A DNA stretch of 64,000 nt. It comes from Solimicrobium sp043758755. Its GTDB lineage: Bacteria; Pseudomonadota; Gammaproteobacteria; Burkholderiales; Burkholderiaceae_D. Positions 36,301 through 43,529 of the stretch are shown here, in pieces. Position numbers and translations under genes: made by a program. The stretch covers positions 1 through 64,000 of the forward strand of contig JAYVMW010000022.1 in NCBI GenBank assembly GCA_043758755.1, given 5' to 3'. The notes beneath the pieces were generated by a model. The model was not told where the DNA came from and made no database searches. It saw nothing but the letters and a program-made list of their open reading frames with translations. Numbering within the stretch: the stretch's first letter is position 1; each line of letters begins with the position of its first letter.

Positions 36301-36852
36301 ATGAAACGAATCTCGAAAATATCTCTGGTCTGCAGCTTTGTATTATTCATTGTGCTGTGCGTAAGCACCAGCTACTGGGTACTGCAATTCATGCAGTCGC
36401 AACCAAGAAAAGTCAGCGCGCCACCTGTGCCAAAACCGGTGGCTGATGTGGAAAGTACCGCTTCTCTGTTTGGCGGTGCTCTGGCAGTCAATGCCAATTA
36501 CCAACTCAAGGGTATTGTGCTGGCCAATCCGGAAAACCAGAGCGGTGCGATTGTCGCGGTGGACGGCAAACCCGCCCAGGCTTTCAGAGTCAATGCGGAA
36601 CTCAGTCCCGGAATTAAACTCACTGAGGTGCATGCCGGCTACATCATGATTCTGGATAACGGTGTGAGCAAACGGGTGGATTTGTCGCAGGACGCGAAAT
36701 CGTCACAGCAGGGTGCGGCGCCGAATTATCAGGGCTCACTGCCACAACTGCGCGCTGCCCCGATGCCATCCGGGGTAGCGTCGTTGCCAAGCCAGCGGCC
36801 ATTGAATCCGGGCGTCCCACCTGTGCCTGCACCGGTGCGCCCGGAACATTAA
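36301..36852 (+). CDS. gspC: Short GspC-like type II secretion protein
   Basis: A 183-residue inner-membrane protein at the end of the operon. A transmembrane helix (about 7-30) leads to a homology-region domain (about 55-125, SLFGGALAVNANYQLKGIVLANPENQSGA), followed by a Pro-rich tail. It lacks the C-terminal PDZ or coiled-coil part of longer GspC proteins. It probably connects the inner-membrane platform with GspD; 'type II secretion protein N'-type naming is an alternative. It is 10 nt after gspF. Confidence 0.8.
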   Translation: MKRISKISLVCSFVLFIVLCVSTSYWVLQFMQSQPRKVSAPPVPKPVADVESTASLFGGALAVNANYQLKGIVLANPENQSGAIVAVDGKPAQAFRVNAELSPGIKLTEVHAGYIMILDNGVSKRVDLSQDAKSSQQGAAPNYQGSLPQLRAAPMPSGVASLPSQRPLNPGVPPVPAPVRPEH

Positions 36853-36857
36853 CAGTC

Positions 36858-37643
36858 ATGACCCAGGCAGCATTCCCGGAATGGCTTGAACAGTCACTGG
36901 CGCGCGCGCATCCTGAGTGGCAAGCGCAGTTGCGCGCCGGCCTGCATGCCATGGAGCCTGCCTACTTCTCCGATCTGTCTGTCAGACCATTCCTGCCGAC
37001 CGATTACCGGCTGTTTGCCGCATTTTCGCGACCACCGCACGCGGTGCGTTATGTACTGTTCGGAGAGGGGCCCTATCCGAGAGCGGCCAGTGCTACCGGG
37101 GTCTGCTTTATGGATGGCGCGGTAAATGGCCTGTGGCAGGAAGGGGTCGGATTGACCAGGCAGGTGAACCGGGCAACTTCGCTGCGCAATTTCATCAAAA
37201 TGCTGCTGGTGACTGAGGGCCTGCTCAGTGCAGACAACACCGCCGGTGCAGCCATGCAGCCGGTGTCACGTGTTGTCTGTGCCGTGGATTCGCCCTGGAT
37301 ACAGAATGCCAGTCAACTACAGTCCAATCTGATCTGCCAGGGTTTTCTGCTGCTCAACGCGTCGCTGGTGTTCAGGCCAGAGGTCGCGCCGGCGCAGGAC
37401 GCGAAAGCCTGGTTACCATTCCTGCGAACCATCCTGCAGAACTTGGCTGACCAGCAAAAAATTGCTGCAAAACCGGTGCAACTTGTTTTATGGGGCAAGA
37501 TTGCGGAAAAAATCCTGGCACTGCCAGAAGCAGGACATTTCGCTTTTCTGGCTTCAGAGCATCCATACAATCTTTCGTTTATTGAAAACATGGCCATGCA
37601 GAGTTTTTTCAGGCCGATGCATTTATTGAGAAAATCACCATAG
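36858..37643 (+). CDS. Uracil-DNA glycosylase family-1 homologue lacking the catalytic Asp
   Basis: A 261-residue protein colinear with family-1 UDG. The usual GQDPYH is GEGPYP (69-74), so the water-activating Asp is Gly and the following His is Pro. The uracil-specificity segment LLLN (Asn167) is kept, LVLWGKIAEKI matches the LLWGxxA strand, and the HPSPLS loop reads SEHPYNLS (His235). N- and C-terminal length exceed E. coli Ung slightly. It may be inactive, act by another mechanism, or bind uracil or another base. It starts 5 nt after gspC, an unusual position for a repair gene, and may be transcribed with the T2SS operon. Confidence 0.75.
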   Translation: MTQAAFPEWLEQSLARAHPEWQAQLRAGLHAMEPAYFSDLSVRPFLPTDYRLFAAFSRPPHAVRYVLFGEGPYPRAASATGVCFMDGAVNGLWQEGVGLTRQVNRATSLRNFIKMLLVTEGLLSADNTAGAAMQPVSRVVCAVDSPWIQNASQLQSNLICQGFLLLNASLVFRPEVAPAQDAKAWLPFLRTILQNLADQQKIAAKPVQLVLWGKIAEKILALPEAGHFAFLASEHPYNLSFIENMAMQSFFRPMHLLRKSP

Positions 37644-37837
37644 CTGTTTCAGTTTAGTCATTAAAACAATGCTAATAGCTTCACTTCAGGCGAAGCTGGC
37701 GCAAAAAATTCCCATTAATTGAACTTATTCACTTTGCTTATTTTTCTCAGCTCATATAATGGACTGCAGGTTCATTAATCCTTTGCATTAATAGTAGTGC
37801 CGGGGATGCAAGAAGTTATCAATATTGAAAAACAGGC

Positions 37838-39079
37838 ATGTTAAAAAAAATTCCCGTCAGTCAGCTCAGAAAAGGCATGTTCATCCATGAATTCTGCGGT
37901 TCATGGATCGATCATCCATTCTGGAAAAAATCATTTCTGGTGACGTCACAGGAAGAGTTTAAAAGTATTCTTTCCAGCAAAATCGAAGAACTCATTATTG
38001 ATACCGACAAGGGGCTCGATATTCTGGTCGAAGGTGAACCGGTCCCGGCGCCGCAACCGGAACCTGTTGCCAGAGCGCCGGCCGAGCCGGTTGTCAAGCC
38101 TGCTGCGGTGGTTGCGCTGACCATGGACCAGGAGCTGAACAATGCTTCGCAGATTGTTGCCCAGTCCAAAAAAGCTGTGACCAAAATGTTTCAGGAAGCG
38201 CGCATGGGCAATGCGGTTAATGTGGAGAGCATGCAGCCGCTGGTTGAAGAAATTTCCGCGTCCGTCAATCGCAATTCCGGCGCACTGATCGGACTGGCGC
38301 GCCTGAAAACCAAAGATGACTATACCTACATGCATTCGGTTGCAGTGTGCGCATTGATGATAGCGCTGGCGCGGCAGTTGCAGCTGTGCGAAGAAGAAGT
38401 CAAAGAAGCCGGTATGGCCGGGTTGTTGCACGATATCGGGAAAATGATGATCCCGACCGATATATTGAATAAGCCAGGAAAATTGACCGATGGCGAGTTT
38501 GTTGCGGTCAAACAGCATCCGCAGGCCGGATATGACATGCTGGTCCGTAATAAGGACATGAGTGCAGTGGTGCTCGATGTCGTTTTGCACCATCACGAAA
38601 AAGTTGATGGCGGTGGCTATCCGAAAAGATTGAAGGACCAGGAAATCAGCCTGATGGCCAAGATGGGCGCAGTGTGTGATGTGTATGATGCGATTACTTC
38701 CAACCGGCCCTATAAGAATGGCTGGTGCCCGGCTGAATCCATCAAGAAAATGTCGGAATGGAGCGGGTCGCATTTTGATGAAAGAGTCTTTCAGGCCTTC
38801 GTCAGAAGCATCGGCATTTACCCGGCCGGTTCACTCATTATGCTCAGGTCAGGGCGACTGGCCGTGGTGGTGGAACAAAATGATGCATCCTTGCTGTTAC
38901 CGAAAGTGCGGGCATTTTTTTCGAGCAAATCGATGAGTTACATAGCGCCGGAACTGATCGATCTGACCAGACCCGGCCATGGCGAAAAAATCATTTCCAG
39001 AGAACTGGTCAGCAAATGGGGGTTGAAAAATATCGACAAGTACTGGCTGGGCGATGCCGCTGTGAATTCCGGACGCTGA
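37838..39079 (+). CDS. HD-GYP domain cyclic di-GMP phosphodiesterase
   Basis: A 413-residue protein. An N-terminal DUF3391-type domain (about 1-65, ISQLRKGMFI-like start VSQLRKGMFIHEF) and a Pro-rich linker (68-90) precede a canonical HD-GYP domain: HD at 198-199 (LLHDIGK), the HHH run at 251-253 and GGGYP at 258-262. All catalytic positions look intact, so it should hydrolyse cyclic di-GMP to GMP. It stands alone after a 194-nt gap and converges on the Nudix gene. Compare the divergent HD-GYP protein at 22365. Confidence 0.92.
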   Translation: MLKKIPVSQLRKGMFIHEFCGSWIDHPFWKKSFLVTSQEEFKSILSSKIEELIIDTDKGLDILVEGEPVPAPQPEPVARAPAEPVVKPAAVVALTMDQELNNASQIVAQSKKAVTKMFQEARMGNAVNVESMQPLVEEISASVNRNSGALIGLARLKTKDDYTYMHSVAVCALMIALARQLQLCEEEVKEAGMAGLLHDIGKMMIPTDILNKPGKLTDGEFVAVKQHPQAGYDMLVRNKDMSAVVLDVVLHHHEKVDGGGYPKRLKDQEISLMAKMGAVCDVYDAITSNRPYKNGWCPAESIKKMSEWSGSHFDERVFQAFVRSIGIYPAGSLIMLRSGRLAVVVEQNDASLLLPKVRAFFSSKSMSYIAPELIDLTRPGHGEKIISRELVSKWGLKNIDKYWLGDAAVNSGR

Positions 39080-39082
39080 ATT

Positions 39083-39652
39083 TTATGCGCTGTGGCGCGG
39101 TCTGGTGATGTCGTTGCAATAAAGTTTGAACGCTGCGGCTCCCTCAGCCTTTCTGGTCTGTTCAAAGAAAAATTGCAGCGTCTGTATGGTGGTTTGAAAC
39201 GCGAGCTCATCCCAGGGAATCTGTGCTTCGGTAAACAACGCGACCTCGAGACTTTCAGTGCCTGCGACATAGTCCAGATCGAGCAGGGTGGCGCGATAAA
39301 ACAGGTGCACCTGATCGACATGGATCACATTAATCATGGAATACAGTTCGTGCAGTTCGATATGCGCACCAGACTCTTCTGTGGTTTCGCGCATTGCTGC
39401 CTCTGAGGTGCTTTCGCCATTTTCCATAAACCCTGCAGGCAGTGTCCAGTACCCGTAACGTGGTTCGATGGCCCGCCGGCACAATAATACTTTTACTTCC
39501 CCATCTTTTTTCCAGACCGGAATAGATCCCACGACCAGTTTGGGATTTTGATAATGGATGGTGTGGCAGTGATCGCACACAAAACGCGCACGGGTATCAT
39601 CGGGAGGAATTTTAAGGGTGACGGGGTGCGCGCACTCGGAGCAGAATTTCAT
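39083..39652 (-). CDS. Nudix hydrolase with N-terminal zinc ribbon
   Basis: A 189-residue pyrophosphohydrolase. The N-terminus has a four-Cys zinc ribbon (CSEC at 4-7 and CDHC at 26-29), then the Nudix fold with box GFMENGE...REtTEESG (about 72-94; residues G, E, RE and EE conserved). The zinc ribbon plus Nudix layout resembles NudC/ADP-ribose-type hydrolases; the substrate cannot be set. Its stop is 4 nt from the HD-GYP gene stop. Confidence 0.88.
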   Translation of the reverse strand: MKFCSECAHPVTLKIPPDDTRARFVCDHCHTIHYQNPKLVVGSIPVWKKDGEVKVLLCRRAIEPRYGYWTLPAGFMENGESTSEAAMRETTEESGAHIELHELYSMINVIHVDQVHLFYRATLLDLDYVAGTESLEVALFTEAQIPWDELAFQTTIQTLQFFFEQTRKAEGAAAFKLYCNDITRPRHSA

Positions 39653-39819
39653 GGTGACTTATATGCAAATGGGTTGAAAATGAGATGGCAATCAATAACA
39701 GAGCCGACTATTCTAGGGCGCTTTTCGCGTTTTAAGAAAAAATTATGCGTGCTTTAATGTGTATAAGGCTATTGTTCTGCAAAGTTCTTGCGTTATTTTG
39801 CCCATAAAGGATAAATGCC

Positions 39820-39848
39820 TTGTAAGAAAGCTGGCAATGGATTATAGT
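39820..39848 (+). promoter_or_regulatory. Sigma-70 promoter of the tRNA-fMet genes
   Basis: TTGTAA (39820-39825), a 17-nt spacer, and TATAGT (39843-39848). It is 13 nt upstream of the first tRNA and drives both copies. Confidence 0.7.
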
Positions 39849-39861
39849 TCCACTCCTCAGA

Positions 39862-39938
39862 CGCGGGGTGGAGCAGTCTGGCAGCTCGTCGGGCTCATAA
39901 CCCGAAGGTCATAGGTTCAAATCCTGTCCCCGCAACCA
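39862..39938 (+). tRNA. Initiator tRNA-fMet (CAU), copy 1
   Basis: 77 nt including the encoded CCA. Anticodon CAT at 39896-39898. Initiator marks are the unpaired C1-A72 at the acceptor end (CGCGGGG/CCCCGCA) and the three G-C pairs of the anticodon stem (GGG...CCC). The T stem has one G-U pair (ATAGG/CCTGT), unlike copy 2. Confidence 0.97.
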
Positions 39939-40010
39939 AACAATTTCTAACGGTGTTTTGATTTTCGCCTTGTGTGGCTTAATTTAGATGCGTTCGGAAG
40001 CAATTACAGA

Positions 40011-40087
40011 CGCGGGGTGGAGCAGTCTGGCAGCTCGTCGGGCTCATAACCCGAAGGTCACAGGTTCAAATCCTGTCCCCGCAACCA
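40011..40087 (+). tRNA. Initiator tRNA-fMet (CAU), copy 2
   Basis: 77 nt including CCA; identical to copy 1 except for one T-stem base (ACAGG/CCTGT, fully paired). Same C1-A72 mismatch and GGG/CCC anticodon stem. Repeat distance 149 nt. Confidence 0.97.
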
Positions 40088-40091
40088 GTTT

Positions 40092-40117
40092 AAAGGCCAC
40101 GGTTATCGTGGCCTTTT
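40092..40117 (+). terminator. Intrinsic terminator after the tRNA pair
   Basis: AAAGGCCACG (40092-40101), loop GTTAT, CGTGGCC (40107-40113) then TTTT. The A and T flanks can extend the stem. Confidence 0.8.
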
Positions 40118-40186
40118 ACTTTGCATTTTTGCCAAACTTTGAATAGCGCGTCGTTTTGTGCGCAATGTTGTTTAATGTGAATTAAC

Positions 40187-40214
40187 TTGCGATCTGAATA
40201 TAATCGTTTACAAT
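40187..40214 (+). promoter_or_regulatory. Candidate sigma-70 promoter of scpB-rluB
   Basis: TTGCGA (40187-40192), 16-nt spacer, TACAAT (40209-40214). The resulting leader of about 195 nt holds two hairpins (CCGGC-AAG-GCCGG at 40322-40334; GGACGG/CCGTCC at 40339-40363). Confidence 0.45.
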
Positions 40215-40416
40215 TCCCCGTGAAATGTTCCCGATAGTCAGTCGAATTAAGTATAAATAGATTCAGTACGATTTCTGTGAGCCATCCAGCCAGTCAGAAC
40301 AATACTGGTTTCGGATCAGACCCGGCAAGGCCGGATCAGGACGGTGAAGTCATAAAGCCGTCCACAATACAAACTTTAAATTCATATCCCATCATTAAGT
40401 TGCTAAAGAGTTGCAC

Positions 40417-41280
40417 ATGAATACTGCTGAGGCGAAAGTAGTCCTCGAAACCGCTCTGCTATGCGCGCATGAGCCGCTATCCCTCAATTCCATGAAAAAA
40501 CTTTTTGTGGATGATTCGTCTTCAGATGATGTTATCGGCAGCGATGCCCTGAAGCTGATGTTGGGCATGCTGAAAACCGAATGGCAGGAGCGCGGCATTG
40601 AATTGGTCAGCCTGTCGACTGGTTGGCGGTTTCAAAGTCGGCCGGTAATGCGAAAATATCTGGATCGGCTTAATCCGGAAAAGCCGCCGAAATATTCGCG
40701 CGCTGCGCTGGAAACTCTGGCCATTATTGTGTACAAGCAGCCGGTAACCCGTGGTGATATTGAAGAGATTCGCGGTGTGACGGTAAATGCCCAGACCATA
40801 CGGATGCTTGAAGACCGGGGCTGGATAGAAACTGTCGGTCATCGTGATGTTCCGGGTCGACCCGCATTGTTTGCATCGACCAGACAGTTTTTGGATGATC
40901 TGGGTTTGGAGACGCTGATTCAGTTGCCGCCGCTGCAGGCGGTATCCGAGCAATTGATGAATGCGGACGATGCGCAGCAGATGCAGGCCATTGAGGCGCA
41001 TCTGGAAGAAAATCTGAATCAGACCAGCATGGATTTCTCTGCTGAGACAGATTCAGTGGAAGTTAACGTAATTGAAGCAGACGTTGATGCAGATGCCGAA
41101 GCTGATACCGAAAGCAATATAGCGGCCGTCGAAATTGTGACGAGCGGCGAAGAATTCATCATTGAAGTGCAGACTTCAGATGAGCCATTAACAAAAAATC
41201 TTATATCAAATGACCCCGCAAATGACCCCGTGCCAGAATTAATGGTTGAGGATGCACCAGGTCACCCCAACCAAGAATGA
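40417..41280 (+). CDS. scpB: Segregation and condensation protein B
   Basis: A 287-residue winged-helix partner of SMC-ScpA in chromosome condensation. The core (about 1-190) has PKYSRAALETLAIIVYKQPVTRGDIEEIRGV and GRPALFASTRQFLDDLGL, the standard ScpB marks. A long acidic, Ala/Asp/Glu-rich tail (about 195-287) is an addition typical of some Burkholderiales. The ATG at 40417 is chosen with AAGAG upstream. It overlaps rluB by 4 nt. Confidence 0.93.
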   Translation: MNTAEAKVVLETALLCAHEPLSLNSMKKLFVDDSSSDDVIGSDALKLMLGMLKTEWQERGIELVSLSTGWRFQSRPVMRKYLDRLNPEKPPKYSRAALETLAIIVYKQPVTRGDIEEIRGVTVNAQTIRMLEDRGWIETVGHRDVPGRPALFASTRQFLDDLGLETLIQLPPLQAVSEQLMNADDAQQMQAIEAHLEENLNQTSMDFSAETDSVEVNVIEADVDADAEADTESNIAAVEIVTSGEEFIIEVQTSDEPLTKNLISNDPANDPVPELMVEDAPGHPNQE

Positions 41281-42833
41281 AAATGATGTCGAATAATATC
41301 CCCGAAGATACCAGTTCCCCAGACAGTGCTGCACAGAATATTGCGCAGGGCGAATCAGATAACCAGCCGACAAAAAACGCCGGTGCTGCACGAGAAAAAA
41401 AGCACGGTGTGCGCGGTCCGCGCATGATGCGCAGAGCACGCAGTGAACGCAATGATCGCGGCGACGCGACCGCAGAACCAGGCGCGACCGAGCCGCTTCA
41501 GGTGTCTCAGGTGCCGGCTGATTCAGTGCCGGCAACTGTCGATCGTCCCAAAAGACAGGCCAACAAACCGCGCAGTGCGAATCCGGGTGGTGCCAATAAA
41601 GGGCGCAACGGTGCCGGTGCAACACCCCGATCACAGCAAAAACAGCCGGGCAGCGCCCCGGACGATATATTTTCATTTGTTACCTCCGAAGCATTTGATC
41701 AGGATCACGCGGAAAATAGCCCGAAGGGTCGCAAACCGGCAACCAGGCCGTTGCGCAACCTGACTTCAGATGACGATGCGCCCAAATTGCATAAGGTTCT
41801 GGCTGAAGCTGGTCTTGGTTCGCGGCGTGATATGGAAGAGCTCATTGTGGCCGGCCGGGTTTCGGTTAACGGCGAACCTGCGCACATCGGACAGCGGATA
41901 CTGCCCACTGATTTCGTCCGTATCAACGGTAAAATTATTCAACGCAAAATCAGCAAGAAGCCGCCCAGAGTGCTGGTTTATCACAAGCCGGTCGGACAGA
42001 TTGTCAGTACCAACGATCCCGAGGGGCGCGAATCGGTGTTTTCCGGTTTGCCTACCATGAAGTCCGGTAAGTGGCTGGCAGTGGGCCGGCTGGATTTCAA
42101 TACTGAAGGGCTGTTGCTGTTTACGACCTCCGGAGACCTGGCCAACCGCTTGATGCATCCCCGTTACGGTATTGAGCGTGAATACGCCGTGCGCACGCTG
42201 GGTACACTGGAAGAAGGCATGCGCCAAAAATTATTGAGTGGCGTAGAGCTCGATGACGGTCTGGCGCAATTTTCAAAAATCAGCGATGGCGGCGGTGATG
42301 GTGTCAATAAATGGTATCGCGTCGTGATCGGTGAGGGACGTAACCGTGAAGTGCGACGCATGTTTGAGGCGATCGGTCTGACCGTGTCGCGCCTGATTCG
42401 CACCCGCTACGGTGTCATGACGCTGCCGCCCAATCTGAAGCGCGGTCGCTGGGAAGAGCTGGATGAAAACGCCTCACGCGAATTGTTAAAAATCTGCGGT
42501 ATGGAAAAAGAAGCACAAATCGGACGGGATGATCGTACCGGTTCAGGGTCACATGGCAAGAGTGGTCCACATGGCCGCTCACAGGGCAGAAGTGGTTCAA
42601 ATGGCAATGTTATTGAAACAAATAATCGTTTTTCTAATTCATTCGACAAATCACCCGGCGGTAAATCGTTGGGCGGCAAACCGTTGGGCGGCAAACCGCA
42701 ACGGAGCCGTCAGCCGGATCCGATGCAGACCGCGTTGGGTTTTCCTGCCGCGCCAAGAAAACACAGAACCGGACCAGCGGTTGCTTCGGCACATAATTAC
42801 CAGGGGATTCCGCGCAAACGGGCGCGTGGTTGA
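41277..42833 (+). CDS. rluB: Ribosomal large-subunit pseudouridine synthase B (RluB)
   Basis: Pseudouridylates 23S rRNA (position 2605 in E. coli). A low-complexity N-terminal region (about 1-155) precedes the S4 domain (KLHKVLAEAGLGSRRDMEELIVAGRVSVNG) and the catalytic domain with GRLDFNTEGLLLFT, the Asp being the nucleophile. A Gly/Ser/Arg-rich tail (from about 410) contains GGKSLGGKPLGGKP, a DNA triplicate of a 15-nt unit. The 518-residue length exceeds E. coli RluB (about 290) because of both tails. ATG overlaps the scpB stop. Confidence 0.9.
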   Translation: MKMMSNNIPEDTSSPDSAAQNIAQGESDNQPTKNAGAAREKKHGVRGPRMMRRARSERNDRGDATAEPGATEPLQVSQVPADSVPATVDRPKRQANKPRSANPGGANKGRNGAGATPRSQQKQPGSAPDDIFSFVTSEAFDQDHAENSPKGRKPATRPLRNLTSDDDAPKLHKVLAEAGLGSRRDMEELIVAGRVSVNGEPAHIGQRILPTDFVRINGKIIQRKISKKPPRVLVYHKPVGQIVSTNDPEGRESVFSGLPTMKSGKWLAVGRLDFNTEGLLLFTTSGDLANRLMHPRYGIEREYAVRTLGTLEEGMRQKLLSGVELDDGLAQFSKISDGGGDGVNKWYRVVIGEGRNREVRRMFEAIGLTVSRLIRTRYGVMTLPPNLKRGRWEELDENASRELLKICGMEKEAQIGRDDRTGSGSHGKSGPHGRSQGRSGSNGNVIETNNRFSNSFDKSPGGKSLGGKPLGGKPQRSRQPDPMQTALGFPAAPRKHRTGPAVASAHNYQGIPRKRARG

Positions 42834-42871
42834 ATTTATGGCATTTATGATGGTGCTGTCCCACTTTTACA

Positions 42872-42900
42872 TTGTCAGCCTATAAGTTCTCGTTTATAAT
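42872..42900 (+). promoter_or_regulatory. Strong sigma-70 promoter of the rimP-nusA-infB operon
   Basis: TTGTCA (42872-42877), 17-nt spacer, perfect TATAAT (42895-42900). Expected start of transcription near 42907, giving a leader of about 137 nt. Confidence 0.8.
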
Positions 42901-42914
42901 CTTGCAGTTAAAAA

Positions 42915-42994
42915 GCTTTCCAACTTTTGTTGGAAGGTGTAAAAAAGATGGGCTCATGCCCATTTTTTTTTGGGAAATCAGATTGTACTGATTT
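42915..42994 (+). promoter_or_regulatory. Attenuator-like leader of rimP with three hairpins
   Basis: Hairpin 1 pairs TTCCAAC with GTTGGAA (about 42917-42936). Hairpin 2 is ATGGGC-TCAT-GCCCAT (42948-42963) followed by nine T (42963-42971), a complete intrinsic terminator located 73 nt before the rimP start. Hairpin 3 pairs AAATCAG with CTGATTT (42975-42994). Transcription must read through it for nusA and infB, so a regulated attenuator is likely; I did not recognise the RNA family. Confidence 0.65.
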
Positions 42995-43043
42995 GGGCAG
43001 CATTTGAATAAATATGTAATCGGGCCAAGTGCAGGAGAATGCG

Positions 43044-43529
43044 TTGAATTTGCGAACGTTAGTAGAAAAAACTGTGGCAGGTCTCGGCTTTGAGCTGGTC
43101 GATTTTGAGTTGGCCGCGCGTGGTCTGTTTCGCGTGTTCATTGACTTTACGGCAGAGCAGGCCGATCGCGGTCAGATTACAGTTGAAGACTGCGCCACGG
43201 TCAGTCATCAGCTCAGTCATGTGCTGACAGTAGAAAATATTAATTACGAACGTCTGGAAGTGTCGTCGCCAGGGTTGGATCGGCCACTCAACAAGTTGTC
43301 CGATTATGTGCGTTTTACAGGTCATGAAGCAGTCATTAAGTTGCGTCTTCCCATGGCCGATACGCCGAATCGCAAAACCTATCAAGGAATTTTGCGCGCC
43401 CCAGTTGGTGAAGCGTTGCAGTTGGAATTTGAAACAAAAGATGGGGCAGCCATGCTCGAATTCGTGCTGGCTGATGTAGATAAGGCGCGTTTGGTGCCGC
43501 AAGTCGATTTTAGGAGTCGCAAAGCATGA
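43044..43529 (+). CDS. rimP: Ribosome maturation factor RimP
   Basis: A 161-residue 30S assembly factor. The pattern VEKTVAGLGFELVDFEL at the N-terminus and VSSPGLDRPLNKLSDYVRFTGHEAVIKLRLP are diagnostic. The start is TTG at 43044 with AGGAG 6 nt upstream; a GTG at 43029 is less likely. The rare TTG start together with the leader terminator hints at tight control of the first cistron. Its end overlaps nusA. Confidence 0.92.
   Translation: MNLRTLVEKTVAGLGFELVDFELAARGLFRVFIDFTAEQADRGQITVEDCATVSHQLSHVLTVENINYERLEVSSPGLDRPLNKLSDYVRFTGHEAVIKLRLPMADTPNRKTYQGILRAPVGEALQLEFETKDGAAMLEFVLADVDKARLVPQVDFRSRKA

Noticed and set aside
39862..40087. Repeat unit taken as a CRISPR-like or mobile repeat
   Set aside because: The 77-nt repeat is a tRNA-fMet gene with complete cloverleaf; only two copies occur.
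42640..42710. Tandem 15-nt repeat in the rluB end as a possible mobile or regulatory element
   Set aside because: It is in frame and encodes the Gly-Gly-Lys repeats of the low-complexity tail.
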